Positions 7,970 through 17,216 of a stretch of 64,000 nucleotides of DNA are shown piece after piece. The position numbers were made by a program, and so were the translations under genes. Source of the stretch: DATKPC01 sp035524275 (GTDB taxonomy: Bacteria; Pseudomonadota; Gammaproteobacteria; Burkholderiales; Burkholderiaceae_F); assembly GCA_035524275.1 (NCBI GenBank), contig DATKPC010000045.1, positions 1 to 64,000 on the forward strand. Direction: 5' to 3'. The notes below the pieces were generated by a model that had not been told where the DNA came from, did no database searches, and was given only the letters and a program-made list of their open reading frames with translations. Each line of letters begins with the position of its first letter. Position 1 is the first letter of the stretch.

Positions 7970-8959
7970 ATGAAGAAGCTGATCAACGATCCGGCGAACA
8001 TCCTGTCCGAGAGTCTCGACGGCTTCGGCTTCGCGCACCGCGACATCGTCGCGGTGGACCCGGAGCGGCGCTTCGTCCGCCGGGCGTCGACGAAGCCGGG
8101 CAAGGTCGCGGTGATATCCGGCGGCGGATCCGGGCACGAGCCGCTGCACGCCGGTTTCGTCGGCTACGGGATGCTCGACGCCGCGTGCCCCGGCCAGGTC
8201 TTCACGTCGCCGACGCCGGACCAGATCATGGCGGCCGCGGACGCCGTGGACTCCGGCGGCGGGGTTCTGCTCGTCGTCAAGAACTACGAAGGCGACGTGA
8301 TGAACTTCCAGCTCGGCGCCGAGATGTGCGGGCGCGAGACGGCAACGGTCGTCACCGACGACGATGTCGCCGTCGAGACCTCGACGTACTCGACGGGTCG
8401 ACGAGGTGTTGCCGGGACGCTCGTCGTCGAGAAGCTCGTCGGCGCCGCCGCCGAGCAGGGCGAAGGCCTCGCGGCGCTGCAGAAGCTCGGCGCGGCCGTC
8501 AACGGCCAGACGCGATCGATGGGCGTCGCGCTGACCTCCTGCACGGTCCCGGCGGCCGGCAAGCCGACGTTCAACGTCGGCGAGGATGAGATGGAGATGG
8601 GCGTCGGGATCCATGGCGAGCCGGGCCGCCGACGCGTCAAGCTCGCGTCGGCCAGCGCGATTGCCGCGGAAATGGTCGGCGCCATCCTGAAGGACCTGGC
8701 GCCTGCGCGTGGCACCGAGGTCCTGCTGCTCGTCAACGGCTTCGGCGGCACGCCGGCGATGGAGCTCTACCTGATGGTCGATGCGGCGCGCCGGCTGCTC
8801 GAAGGCGCCGGCCTCGTCGTCGCCCGCAACCTCACCGGCTCCTACGTGACGTCGCTGGAGATGGCGGGATGCTCGATCACCGTCACCGCGCTCGACGCCC
8901 GCCTGCGCGCGCTGTGGGATGCGCCGGTGCATACCGCCGCGTTGCGCTGGGGCCGCTAG
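7970..8959 (+). CDS. dhaK: dihydroxyacetone kinase substrate-binding subunit DhaK
   Basis: A 329-residue DhaK. It binds dihydroxyacetone covalently as a hemiaminal through His215 (MGVGIHGEPGRR), and the GGGSGHEPLHAGFVG loop with His56 forms part of the active site. The C-terminal LLVNGFGGTP segment is also typical. GAGGAGA at 7959-7964 gives a good ribosome site. It is the last gene of the plus-strand operon, separated from dhaL by four genes, an order unlike the compact dhaKLM of enteric bacteria. Product: dihydroxyacetone phosphate, entering glycolysis/gluconeogenesis. Confidence 0.94.
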   Translation: MKKLINDPANILSESLDGFGFAHRDIVAVDPERRFVRRASTKPGKVAVISGGGSGHEPLHAGFVGYGMLDAACPGQVFTSPTPDQIMAAADAVDSGGGVLLVVKNYEGDVMNFQLGAEMCGRETATVVTDDDVAVETSTYSTGRRGVAGTLVVEKLVGAAAEQGEGLAALQKLGAAVNGQTRSMGVALTSCTVPAAGKPTFNVGEDEMEMGVGIHGEPGRRRVKLASASAIAAEMVGAILKDLAPARGTEVLLLVNGFGGTPAMELYLMVDAARRLLEGAGLVVARNLTGSYVTSLEMAGCSITVTALDARLRALWDAPVHTAALRWGR

Positions 8960-9013
8960 CGACGCGACGCGCGCTCGGACGCCTAGTTGCTGGGGTCAGA
9001 GCGTGGACCCAGG

Positions 9014-9502
9014 CTACGCGCGATGCTGCGCAGCACGGAGGCGGTAGACGCTCAACTGGCCGCCCCACCAAAGACCCAGCGATCGAAGAAAGGCCGCGGC
9101 GGCCTCGCCGTGGCGCGCGGGGTGGTCGTCGCGGATCGCCGACCAGCCGCGGTGCGTGACGGTGACGCGAGTCGAACCGCCGACCGCCTCGAAAACGACC
9201 TCGACCTCGGTGCGCTCGCGCGCGGCGAAGTTTGCCAGGCGCCATTCGAATCGCAGCCGCGCGGGCGGCTCCCAGTCGAGCACCCGTCCGCGTTCCTGGA
9301 CCGGGCCGCCGTCGCCGGGCGACTCGAAGACGCGGCCGCCGGCCCGCGGTTCGATCGCGATGATGGCGTGCTCGCCGCCGAATTGGCGGTACTTCAGCCC
9401 GCGCCGCCACCACAGGTCGATCTCGCGCGTGAAGACGTCGAACGCGACGTCGCGCGGCACGTCGACGCTCACCATCACGCGGGCCTGGTCCGCTCCGCTC
9501 AT
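9014..9502 (-). CDS. AHSA1/SRPBCC (START-like) domain protein
   Basis: A 162-residue single-domain protein of the Aha1/CalC-type SRPBCC superfamily, a small-molecule-binding helix-grip fold. Visible family features are VSVDVPRDVAFDVFT, IDLWW, GGRVFE, GRVLDWEPPARLRFEW, TRVTVTHRGW and a C-terminal amphipathic helix. Genes of this kind commonly follow ArsR regulators. Here it is the last gene of the VOC-ArsR-membrane protein cluster and overlaps the membrane protein gene by 4 bases. The start at 9502 is preferred because upstream codons do not match the family. The ligand cannot be told from the sequence. Confidence 0.82.
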   Translation of the reverse strand: MSGADQARVMVSVDVPRDVAFDVFTREIDLWWRRGLKYRQFGGEHAIIAIEPRAGGRVFESPGDGGPVQERGRVLDWEPPARLRFEWRLANFAARERTEVEVVFEAVGGSTRVTVTHRGWSAIRDDHPARHGEAAAAFLRSLGLWWGGQLSVYRLRAAQHRA

Positions 9503-9903
9503 CGTGAAGTTCGCCAGCGCCGCAATCCGGGAGCATAGCGGGCCGCCGCCGCGGGGATCAGCGGTAGCGAAGCCAGGAACGCCGCGTGGTACCACGTCGG
9601 GAAGCGGTCCCACAGGGCGACATGCGCCGGGAGGAAGAACGCCAGCAGCACGATGCCGCTCGCAAGCGCCAGCGGGGCGCGCGCGCCGGCTCCGATGCGC
9701 GTCGCGACGCCGCACGCCGCACTGGCCCGCGCGCCAAGAAGCAGCCGGGCAGCGAGCATCGCCGGCGTGAATCCCATCGTCGGCTCCACGTCGCGGTAGC
9801 CGGCGAACGCGAAGCGCAGCACGAGATTACCCAGCGATGCAACGACGAGCCACGTGGCGAGCCCGAACGCCAAGGCGCCGAACGCGATGGCCAATCGCCT
9901 CAT
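9499..9903 (-). CDS. small integral membrane protein, unknown function
   Basis: A 134-residue protein with about four hydrophobic helices: near 4-25 (IAFGALAFGLATWLVVASLG), 45-60, 78-100 (ALASGIVLLAFFLPAHVALW) and 105-122 (AFLASLPLIPAAAARY). I do not recognise the family. It starts 31 bases after the ArsR gene and overlaps the AHSA1 gene by 4 bases, so it belongs to that transcription unit. No catalytic motif is apparent. Confidence 0.65.
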   Translation of the reverse strand: MRRLAIAFGALAFGLATWLVVASLGNLVLRFAFAGYRDVEPTMGFTPAMLAARLLLGARASAACGVATRIGAGARAPLALASGIVLLAFFLPAHVALWDRFPTWYHAAFLASLPLIPAAAARYAPGLRRWRTSR

Positions 9904-9934
9904 CGGACGCGCCGGCTTGCCGTGCTCCGAGACG

Positions 9935-10297
9935 CTAGCCACGGCCGCGAAGCGCCCGCCTCTCGGCGTGGGCCTTGAAGGCAGCGAGCTGGTCGGTCCA
10001 CAGGCTGCGGATCGAGTCGACCCAGCCGTCGAGGGCATCGAAACCCTCCGGGCGCAGGCGGTAGAGGCGGACGCGGGCATCGTCCTGCGGCTCCTCGTCG
10101 ACGACGAGACCGCTGTGCCGAAGCACGCGCAGGTGACGGCTCAATGCGGCCGGGCTCATCGCCAGCGCGTCGGCCAGTTCACCGGCGCGGCGCGGCCCAT
10201 GCCGAAGCAGGTCGACGACGGCGCGGCGCGTCGGTTCGGCCAGCGCGGCGAGCGCGGCGTCGACGGCCTCGCCGCCCACGCCGCCCACGCCACCCAC
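9935..10297 (-). CDS. ArsR-family transcriptional regulator
   Basis: A winged-helix regulator of about 120 residues. The core is ALAEPTRRAVVDLL, then the recognition region PRRAGELADALAMSPAALSRHLRVLRHSGLV, then the wing (DEEPQDDARVRLYRL). The C-terminal RSLWTDQLAAFKAHAERR is typical of the ArsR branch linked to AHSA1 proteins. No cysteine metal-binding site is visible. The start is uncertain: a 9-nt tandem repeat at 10271-10297 supplies several in-frame GTG codons, and TTG 10306 overlaps the VOC stop. The chosen GTG 10297 gives 120 residues. It probably represses its own operon through the palindrome at 10787-10821. Confidence 0.85.
   Translation of the reverse strand: MGGVGGVGGEAVDAALAALAEPTRRAVVDLLRHGPRRAGELADALAMSPAALSRHLRVLRHSGLVVDEEPQDDARVRLYRLRPEGFDALDGWVDSIRSLWTDQLAAFKAHAERRALRGRG
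10271..10297. repeat. three 9-nt tandem repeats at the arsR start
   Basis: Three near-identical 9-nt units (GCCGCCCAC, GCCGCCCAC, GCCACCCAC on the plus strand) encode a Val-Gly-Gly repeat on the minus strand. Each unit carries an in-frame GTG that could act as a start codon for the ArsR gene. Slippage here would change the length of the N-terminus without a frameshift. Confidence 0.8.
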
Positions 10298-10302
10298 GCC
10301 GC

Positions 10303-10752
10303 TCAAGCCAGACTGCGAAGCCGCTGCGTGAACCACCAGACGTGTCCGTCGGGATCGAGCGCGGCGTACGTGCGGTCGGCCCAGTAGTCCTCGCCGTAGT
10401 CGTGGACGGCGGGCTCGGCCACGATCGTCGCGCCCCGCGCGCGGGCCTGCGCGCAGTGCGCGTCGACATCGTCGACGTAGATCAGGAGGCTCTGCGTGTT
10501 GCAACCGGCGGTGACGGGGCTGACGCGGCGACGGCCGAATCGCGGCGTCGCGTCGGGCTCCTCCTCCTGGCCGACCATGATCAGCCCCTCTCCGTAGGTG
10601 AGCTCGCTGTGCTCGATGCGGCCGTTCTCGCCCTCGACGCGCAGCTTCACCTCGAACCCGAACGCCTGGCACAACCAGTCGATCGCGGCCGCCGCGTCGC
10701 GGTAATAGAGGCCCGACGATATGCGCGGCCAGCCCGGCGGGGTGTCTTTCAT
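10303..10752 (-). CDS. VOC-family (glyoxalase/bleomycin-resistance-like) protein
   Basis: A 149-residue single VOC fold. It begins PRISSGLYYRDAAAAIDWLCQAFGFE, the standard opening of the PhnB/glyoxalase-like group, and ends with LDPDGHVWWFTQRL, where the metal-binding Glu of glyoxalase I is replaced by Trp/Phe. QSLLIYVDDVDAHCAQARARGA is the second beta-alpha unit. GGAGGA lies just before the ATG at 10752. It is first in the operon with ArsR, a membrane protein and AHSA1. Enzyme activity or binding ligand is unknown. Confidence 0.85.
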   Translation of the reverse strand: MKDTPPGWPRISSGLYYRDAAAAIDWLCQAFGFEVKLRVEGENGRIEHSELTYGEGLIMVGQEEEPDATPRFGRRRVSPVTAGCNTQSLLIYVDDVDAHCAQARARGATIVAEPAVHDYGEDYWADRTYAALDPDGHVWWFTQRLRSLA

Positions 10753-10786
10753 GGCGTCCTCCGTGCGGCACGGTGCCGCTTTTCAT

Positions 10787-10821
10787 TTGACAATCATGTC
10801 AATAGTCAACGATATTGTCAA
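10787..10821. promoter_or_regulatory. palindromic operator/promoter of the VOC-ArsR operon
   Basis: The outer inverted repeat TTGACAAT (10787-10794) and ATTGTCAA (10814-10821) is perfect. TGTCAA (10797-10802) forms a nested inverted repeat with the first arm. The region is A+T-rich compared with its surroundings and lies 35-69 bases upstream of the VOC start. TTGACA on the minus strand at 10821-10816 could be the -35 element, so the likely ArsR operator overlaps the promoter. Confidence 0.6.
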
Positions 10822-10884
10822 CTAAATGGAACGGAACTACGGCCACCGCGAGGCGAGGCGGGGCAAGGCGATGCGAGAACAAAC

Positions 10885-11469
10885 TCAGGCGGCGGGTCCC
10901 AGCCCGATCGGCGCCGGCGCCATCATGACGATCTTGCTGAACAGAGGCCGGTAGACCTCGTCCGGCTCGTGCCCGGTGAGCGGGTCCCGATTGGCGGCGA
11001 ACGCGGCATCGACCTCGGTCCAGTCGCTCTCGTGAAGGCTCGCTTCCGCGGCGGGCAGCAGCTCGCCCTCCTCGACACCCATGTGGCCGAAGTAGAACTG
11101 GATGTACTGCTCGATGGCCTGCTCGAAAGCGTCGCGGCGGGCGTCGCCGAGCACTTCGAACGCGAGAAGCTTGTGCTCGAGCTCGCGGATCATCTTCTCG
11201 CCCTGCGCGTGCTCGCGGTCGATGCGGTCCAGCGTCGCGGCGAGTTCCGGGCGCCGCAGCCGCAGCTTGGGAAACAGGAGCGCGCTCTCCTTCGTGTGAT
11301 GCAGCCGTTCCGGAAACTCGTCGAGGTAGAAAAGCATCGCGCGCACGACGGTGAAATCCGGCGTCGCTCCGTGCCGTCGCGCCTGCGCGAGCAGCATCGA
11401 CAGCGAACGCAGCATGGCCGCGAGCGCCTGGTGCTCCTGGTGGATCACGCGTATCGAAAGATGCTGCAT
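10885..11469 (-). CDS. hemerythrin-like (HHE domain) protein
   Basis: A 194-residue helical protein with the HHE cation-binding pattern. It has IRVIHQEHQALAAML near residue 10, then FPERLHHTKESALLFP, the IDREHAQGEKMIREL helix, and FYFGHMGVEEGELLPAAEASL. The spaced His and Glu residues fit a non-heme di-iron site as in YtfE/hemerythrin-like proteins. It lies 41 bases after pcaF on the same strand and may be the last gene of the aromatic operon. A role in oxygen or nitric-oxide handling near iron dioxygenases is inference. A GGGGAG ribosome site precedes ATG 11469. Confidence 0.85.
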   Translation of the reverse strand: MQHLSIRVIHQEHQALAAMLRSLSMLLAQARRHGATPDFTVVRAMLFYLDEFPERLHHTKESALLFPKLRLRRPELAATLDRIDREHAQGEKMIRELEHKLLAFEVLGDARRDAFEQAIEQYIQFYFGHMGVEEGELLPAAEASLHESDWTEVDAAFAANRDPLTGHEPDEVYRPLFSKIVMMAPAPIGLGPAA

Positions 11470-11510
11470 CGCCCTGCTCCCCGCGCGTTGATGCCTGGCC
11501 GGCGCCGCGC

Positions 11511-12709
<1,199 letters not shown>

Positions 12710-12713
<4 letters not shown>

Positions 12714-13387
12714 TTTTCCCCTCCGAGAAGTCCGGCTCCCGCACGCAGCCGCACGCCGCTCAGTCGTTCCAGTTCGGCCAACGAGAGGCCATCGCGGAGC
12801 GCGACGACGGCCAACCCCTCGGGCGTGACGTCGATCACCGCGAGATCGGTGTAGATGCGGCTCACGCAGCCCACGCCCGTCAGAGGATAACTGCAATCCG
12901 GGACGATCTTGCAGGCCCCGGCTTTCGTCAGGTGCTCCATCATGACCCAGGTCCGTTTCGCGCCGACCGCGAGATCCATGGCCCCGCCGACGGCCGGTAT
13001 CGCGTCCGGCTCGCCGGTGTGCCAGTTCGCGAGGTCGCCGCGCAGCGACACCTGGAACGCCCCGAGGACGCAGATGTCGACGTGGCCTCCGCGCAACATC
13101 GCGAAGCTGTCGGCGTGGTGGAAGAAGCAGCCTCCAGGCAACAGCGTCACCGGCTGCTTGCCGGCATTGATCAGGTCGTAGTCCTCCTCGCCGGCCGACG
13201 GCGGAGGCCCCATTCCGAGCAGGCCGTTCTCGCTCTGCAGCACGATCTCGCGGTCGCGCGGCAGATGCTTCGCGACCAGCGTCGGCAGCCCGATCCCGAG
13301 GTTGACGACGGCGCCGTCGGGGATGTCGCCCGCGACCCGTTGCGCCATCTCGTCGCGACTCCAACGTCGACCCATCGCCGCTCCCAT
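12710..13387 (-). CDS. pcaJ: 3-oxoadipate CoA-transferase subunit B (PcaJ)
   Basis: A 225-residue beta subunit of succinyl-CoA:3-oxoadipate CoA-transferase. The catalytic Glu is in the ENGLLGMGP motif near residue 54 and NLGIGLPTLVA is near residue 29. Its partner is the upstream PcaI. The start 13387 has a second Met four codons later that is equally possible. The stop overlaps the pcaF start by four bases. Confidence 0.93.
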
Positions 13388-13403
13388 CAGTTCGCCACGT
13401 CCA

Positions 13404-14105
13404 TCAGCTCGCCGCCTTGAAGCCGCCGCCGCTCGTCGCGCGCCGCGGCACCCGGACCACCCGCTGCACGAACAGCCCCGGCGTCACGATGACCTCCGGG
13501 TCGAGCGCACCGAGTTCGCAGATCTCATGCACCGTGGCGACCGTGACGGCGGCCGCGGTCGCCATCACCGGGCCGAAGTTGCGCGCGGCCTTCCGATACG
13601 TCAGGTTGCCCCAGCGATCGCCGCGCTCCGCCTTGACGAGCGCAAGGTCCGCGTGGATCGGATACTCCAGCACGTACATCCGCCCACCGATCTCGCGTGT
13701 CTCCTTGCCGGCGGCCAGCGGCGTGCCGTAGGCGGTCGGCGTGAAGAACGCGCCGATGCCGGCGCCGGCGGCGCGTATCCGCTCCGCGAGCGTCCCCTGC
13801 GGCACGAGCTCCAACTCGATCCGGCCAGCGCGGTACAGGCGGTCGAAATGGTGGCTGTCGACCTGGCGCGGGAAGCTGCAGATGATCTTGCGCACGCGAC
13901 CCGCCGCCAGCAGCGCCGCGAGGCCGGCATCGCCGTTGCCGGCATTGTTGTTGACGATCACGAGGTCGCGCGCGCCCTGGTCGATCAGCGCATCGACGAG
14001 CTCGTCGGGCAGGCCCGCCGTGCCGAATCCGCCGATCATCACCGTGGCGCCGTCGGGCGTGTCGCGCAATGCCGCGGCAGCCGATGGAAAGACCTTGTCG
14101 ATCAT
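13404..14105 (-). CDS. pcaI: 3-oxoadipate CoA-transferase subunit A (PcaI)
   Basis: A 233-residue alpha subunit. CoA-binding glycine loops TVMIGGFGTAGLPDELV (near residue 22) and NNAGNGDAGLAALL are clear, as are the family segments GTLAERIRAAGAGIGAFFTPTA and ADLALVKAERGDRWGNL. The start at 14105 is chosen because it begins MIDKVFPS, the usual PcaI opening, and overlaps the stop of the YciI-like gene by four bases. Confidence 0.93.
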   Translation of the reverse strand: MIDKVFPSAAAALRDTPDGATVMIGGFGTAGLPDELVDALIDQGARDLVIVNNNAGNGDAGLAALLAAGRVRKIICSFPRQVDSHHFDRLYRAGRIELELVPQGTLAERIRAAGAGIGAFFTPTAYGTPLAAGKETREIGGRMYVLEYPIHADLALVKAERGDRWGNLTYRKAARNFGPVMATAAAVTVATVHEICELGALDPEVIVTPGLFVQRVVRVPRRATSGGGFKAAS

Positions 14106-14428
14106 CCCGCGCTCCCCGGCGCCTCGCCCGGAATCGCCGGCGCACCCAGGCTCCAAGTCCAGGCACGGACTTCGACCGACGCGTAGACCTGCTGCAGCCG
14201 GTACGGATCGCCGTCGAGATAGCGTCGCACGGCCTCGATGCTGTCGGCGCGGACGACGAGAAGCGTCCCGTTCATCGACCCCGTCGCCTCATCGAGCGTC
14301 GGGCCACCGGCGACCACTTCGACCGCGTGCGGCGCCGGATCGCGCAGGCGCGCGCGATGCGCCGGGCGCGCCCGCTCGCGCGCTTCGAGCGCGCCGGGCC
14401 GATCGGTCGCCCAGACCGCGAAGTACAT
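14102..14428 (-). CDS. YciI-like protein
   Basis: A 108-residue protein of the YciI/YCII-related fold. It opens with MYFAVWATDRPGALEARERARPAHR, then has VVAGGPTLDEATGSMNGTLLVVRADSIEAVRRYLDGDPY, the conserved Asp-Pro-Tyr at the end of the core. Family members occur in several aromatic pathways and one chlorohydroxyquinol-pathway member has been linked to dehydrochlorination. Its role here, between hydroxyquinol dioxygenase and PcaI, is unproven but is probably the processing of a ring-cleavage intermediate. Confidence 0.8.
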   Translation of the reverse strand: MYFAVWATDRPGALEARERARPAHRARLRDPAPHAVEVVAGGPTLDEATGSMNGTLLVVRADSIEAVRRYLDGDPYRLQQVYASVEVRAWTWSLGAPAIPGEAPGSAG

Positions 14429-14437
14429 CGGTTCACC

Positions 14438-15304
14438 TCAAGCGGCGGGGGCCAGCACGAAGTCGTGCTTCAGCGTGTAGAAGGGCCCGGCCATCCGCGT
14501 GCCGTCCGGCGCCGTGCCCGCGTCGTGGCGCACGAAGTCCCCGATCAGCGACGAGCGCACGCCGAAGACGGCGTCGGAATCGAGGTACGGATCGCCATCG
14601 CGGAACAGGTGCGTCACGAGCGTCTCGTAGCCGTCGGCGCGGATCATGAAGTGCACGTGGGCCGGCCGCCAGGGGTGCCGTCCGGTCGCGACCAGCAGCT
14701 CGCCGACCGGACCGTCGGTCGGGACCGGATACGCCGTCGGCGCGATCGAGCGGAATCGCACGACGCCGTCCGCGTCCGCACGCAGCACGCCGCGGGCGCG
14801 GCGCTGCGAACCGAGCTCCGTGCGCTGCACGTCGTAGAGTCCGTCGTCGTCCGCCTGCCAGACGTCGACCTCGGCGCCGGCGACAGGCGCGCCGGAGAGC
14901 GAGCGGACGCGGGCCTCGACGAACAGCGGCGTGCCGGGCGCGCCGCGCGCGATGTCCGCGCCCTGACGCGCGTGCGGCGCGTCTTCCGTATGGAACGGGC
15001 CGAAGACGGTCGACTCCGTGACGCCGGCTCCGTGCGCGTGGTTCATCGCGACGACGAGCATCGAGAGCCCCAGCGTATCGGACAACAGGATGAACTCCTG
15101 GCGGCGATCGTTGCATTTCTGGCCGGTCGCCGTGAGGAAGCGGATCCCCTCCATCAGCTCCGCCTCCGTCAGCCTGACCTCGCGCGCGAAATCGTGCAGG
15201 TGCGTGACGAGCGATGACAGGACCTGCTTCAGCCGCGGATTGCCGCAGCCTTCGATCCGGGCCAGGAAGGCCGGGGTGATCGTCTTTTCGTCAATGTTGC
15301 GCAT
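14438..15304 (-). CDS. intradiol dioxygenase, hydroxyquinol 1,2-dioxygenase type
   Basis: A 288-residue non-heme Fe(III) ring-cleaving enzyme. Predicted iron ligands are Tyr157 (DDGLYDVQ), Tyr192 (APTAYPVP), His216 and His218 (WRPAHVHFMIRADGYE), matching the two-Tyr two-His set of intradiol enzymes. The helical N-terminal dimerisation domain (about 1-95) is present. Hydroxyquinol is favoured over catechol because no muconate cycloisomerase is nearby while maleylacetate reductase is in the operon: hydroxyquinol would give maleylacetate directly. The start 15304 follows a good GGAGGAA site and overlaps livM by 14 bases. Confidence 0.87.
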   Translation of the reverse strand: MRNIDEKTITPAFLARIEGCGNPRLKQVLSSLVTHLHDFAREVRLTEAELMEGIRFLTATGQKCNDRRQEFILLSDTLGLSMLVVAMNHAHGAGVTESTVFGPFHTEDAPHARQGADIARGAPGTPLFVEARVRSLSGAPVAGAEVDVWQADDDGLYDVQRTELGSQRRARGVLRADADGVVRFRSIAPTAYPVPTDGPVGELLVATGRHPWRPAHVHFMIRADGYETLVTHLFRDGDPYLDSDAVFGVRSSLIGDFVRHDAGTAPDGTRMAGPFYTLKHDFVLAPAA

Positions 15305-16307
15305 GCGGTTCCTCCGGATCCAGTCGACGCTGCGTAGGAAAAAGGCTGAGGCCATGGCGCTGCTGCAGCCAGCCCCACAGGCCCTGCTTGAAGAAGATGG
15401 TCACGACGATCGCGAGCAGCCCGAGGCCCAGCAGGTACCAGGTCCCGTAGTCGCTGAAGAACCTGCTGCTCGCCCAGAATACGAGGACGCCGACGATCGG
15501 GCCCTCGATGCGGCCGATGCCGCCGATGACGACCATGAAGATCGCGAACGCGGTCCAGTTCACGCTGAACGCGGCGTCGGGCGAGATCCTCAGGTTGCCG
15601 AGGAAATACAGCGCGCCGGCGAGCCCGCAGCCGAACGCGGCGACGACGTAGACCGCGAGCTTCATGCCGCGCACGTCGATCCCCTGCGACTCCGCGGCGA
15701 CCTCGTTGTCGCGGATCGCGAGAAGCGCCAGCCCGCGCTTGCTGCGAAGGAAGACGTAGACGAGCGCGATCGAGGCCACGACGCACGCGAGCGCCATCCC
15801 GTACGTCGCGTTCTCGCGCGTCGCCTTCTCGATGCCGCGCAGCGCCGTCAGGCTGGTTCCGGAACCGCCGCCGACGACCGTCAGGTTCGCGAAGCTCAGC
15901 CGGACGACCTCCGCGATGACCCACGTCCCGATCGCGAAGTAGCCGCCCTGCAGCCGGAACGCAAGGTACGACACCGGCAACGCGAACACCGCCGCGGCAA
16001 GCGCGCCGAGCGGCACCGCGAGAAACGGATTGACGCCGGCCAGGTTACCCAGCACCAGCATCACGTAGCCGCCGAAGCCGAAGAACGCCTGCTGCCCGAT
16101 GCTCACCATGCCGCCGTAGCCGGCGAGCAGGTTCCACATCATCGCGAAGATCAGGTAGCAGGCAACCTCGACGAACTGGTGCATCCACGACGAGGCGGCG
16201 CCCTCCGGCGCCCACGCCGGCAGCGTCGCGGCGGCCGCGAGGAGCAGCAGCCCGGCGAGGAGGCCGACGCGGCTCGCCCGCGTGCTGCGTTTCAGGCGCA
16301 CGGCCAT
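15291..16307 (-). CDS. livM: branched-chain amino acid-type ABC permease LivM
   Basis: A 338-residue inner-membrane permease of the LivM class with about nine helices. It has the characteristic AGYGGMVSIGQQAFFGFGGY near residue 65 and the coupling segment RDNEVAAESQGIDVRGMKLAVY near residue 205. In this operon the Liv importer is flanked by ring-cleavage genes, so it probably takes up an aromatic acid or phenol rather than leucine; that is inference from context. The N-terminus is basic before the first helix. Confidence 0.9.
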   Translation of the reverse strand: MAVRLKRSTRASRVGLLAGLLLLAAAATLPAWAPEGAASSWMHQFVEVACYLIFAMMWNLLAGYGGMVSIGQQAFFGFGGYVMLVLGNLAGVNPFLAVPLGALAAAVFALPVSYLAFRLQGGYFAIGTWVIAEVVRLSFANLTVVGGGSGTSLTALRGIEKATRENATYGMALACVVASIALVYVFLRSKRGLALLAIRDNEVAAESQGIDVRGMKLAVYVVAAFGCGLAGALYFLGNLRISPDAAFSVNWTAFAIFMVVIGGIGRIEGPIVGVLVFWASSRFFSDYGTWYLLGLGLLAIVVTIFFKQGLWGWLQQRHGLSLFPTQRRLDPEEPHAQH

Positions 16308-16309
16308 CG

Positions 16310-17203
16310 TCAGCCCCTCGTCTTCGGGAACAGGCCCTGCGGTCGCACGACGAGCACGCCGAGGAACGCGATGTGCCCGGCCCAGATTCCCCAGCCCGGA
16401 TCGATCCGGAAGCCGACCTGCTGCGTCACGCCGAGCAGCAGCGCGCCGACCAGCGTGCCCCAGAACGAGCCCATGCCGCCGATGATCACCGCCTCGAACG
16501 CGAAAAGCAGCAGCAGCGGGCCGTCGGACGGCGCCACCGTCGTGCGCATCGCCTGCAGCACGCCGGCGACCGCGATCAGCAGGAAGGCGGTCGCCGTCGC
16601 CAGCGCGTACACCTTCCTCGCGTCGAGCCCCATGATCTCGGCGATCTCGCGGTCGTCGGAGACGGCGCGGAACGCGCGCCCGAGCCGGGTCCGCTCGAAC
16701 AGGAGCTGCAGGCCCGCGGTCGCGACAACGGCCAGCGCCAGGACGATCGCCGGCAGGACGCCGACCGCGAGCCCGCCGGGCAGCTCGACGCTGCGCGTGT
16801 TGAGGCCGGCCGTGTCGATCGAGCGCGGATCGGCCGAATAGACCTGCAGCAGCAGGTTCTGGATGACGATCGACAGGCCGAACGTGACGACCAGCGAAGG
16901 CAGCGGATCGCGACCCAGCGTCCCGTTGAGGACGACACGCTGCAACAGGTAGCCGAATCCGAACGCGACCGGCAGCAGCAGCGCCAGCCCCAGGAACGGC
17001 AACCAGGCCCCGGCGATCGCGGGTCCCGGCAGGATGGCCATCAGCGAGATCGCCGCGAATGCGGACAGCACGATGAAGTCGCCCTGCGCGGTGTTCGTGA
17101 GCCGCATCACGCCGAACATCAGGGACTGCCCAAGGGCGAACAAGGCGTAGAGTCCTCCCAGCAGCAACCCCTGGACGATGACCTGCGACACGGCCTCGAG
17201 CAT
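16310..17203 (-). CDS. livH: branched-chain amino acid-type ABC permease LivH
   Basis: A 297-residue permease. Typical LivH features are GLLLGGLYALFALGQSLMFGVMRLTNTAQGDF at the N-terminus, RAVSDDREIAEIMGLDARKVYALA at the ATPase contact near residue 190, and GGMGSFWGTLVGALLLG toward the end. About eight helices are predicted by eye. It lies 2 bases upstream of livM and 13 bases after livF. Confidence 0.9.
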   Translation of the reverse strand: MLEAVSQVIVQGLLLGGLYALFALGQSLMFGVMRLTNTAQGDFIVLSAFAAISLMAILPGPAIAGAWLPFLGLALLLPVAFGFGYLLQRVVLNGTLGRDPLPSLVVTFGLSIVIQNLLLQVYSADPRSIDTAGLNTRSVELPGGLAVGVLPAIVLALAVVATAGLQLLFERTRLGRAFRAVSDDREIAEIMGLDARKVYALATATAFLLIAVAGVLQAMRTTVAPSDGPLLLLFAFEAVIIGGMGSFWGTLVGALLLGVTQQVGFRIDPGWGIWAGHIAFLGVLVVRPQGLFPKTRG

Positions 17204-17216
17204 CCGCGACTCCGCC

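Noticed and set aside
8960..9013. Weak inverted repeat (TGGGGTC ... GACCCA) between dhaK and the AHSA1 gene as a terminator
   Set aside because: The arms are short and imperfect and there is no T-run, so I do not list it as a terminator.
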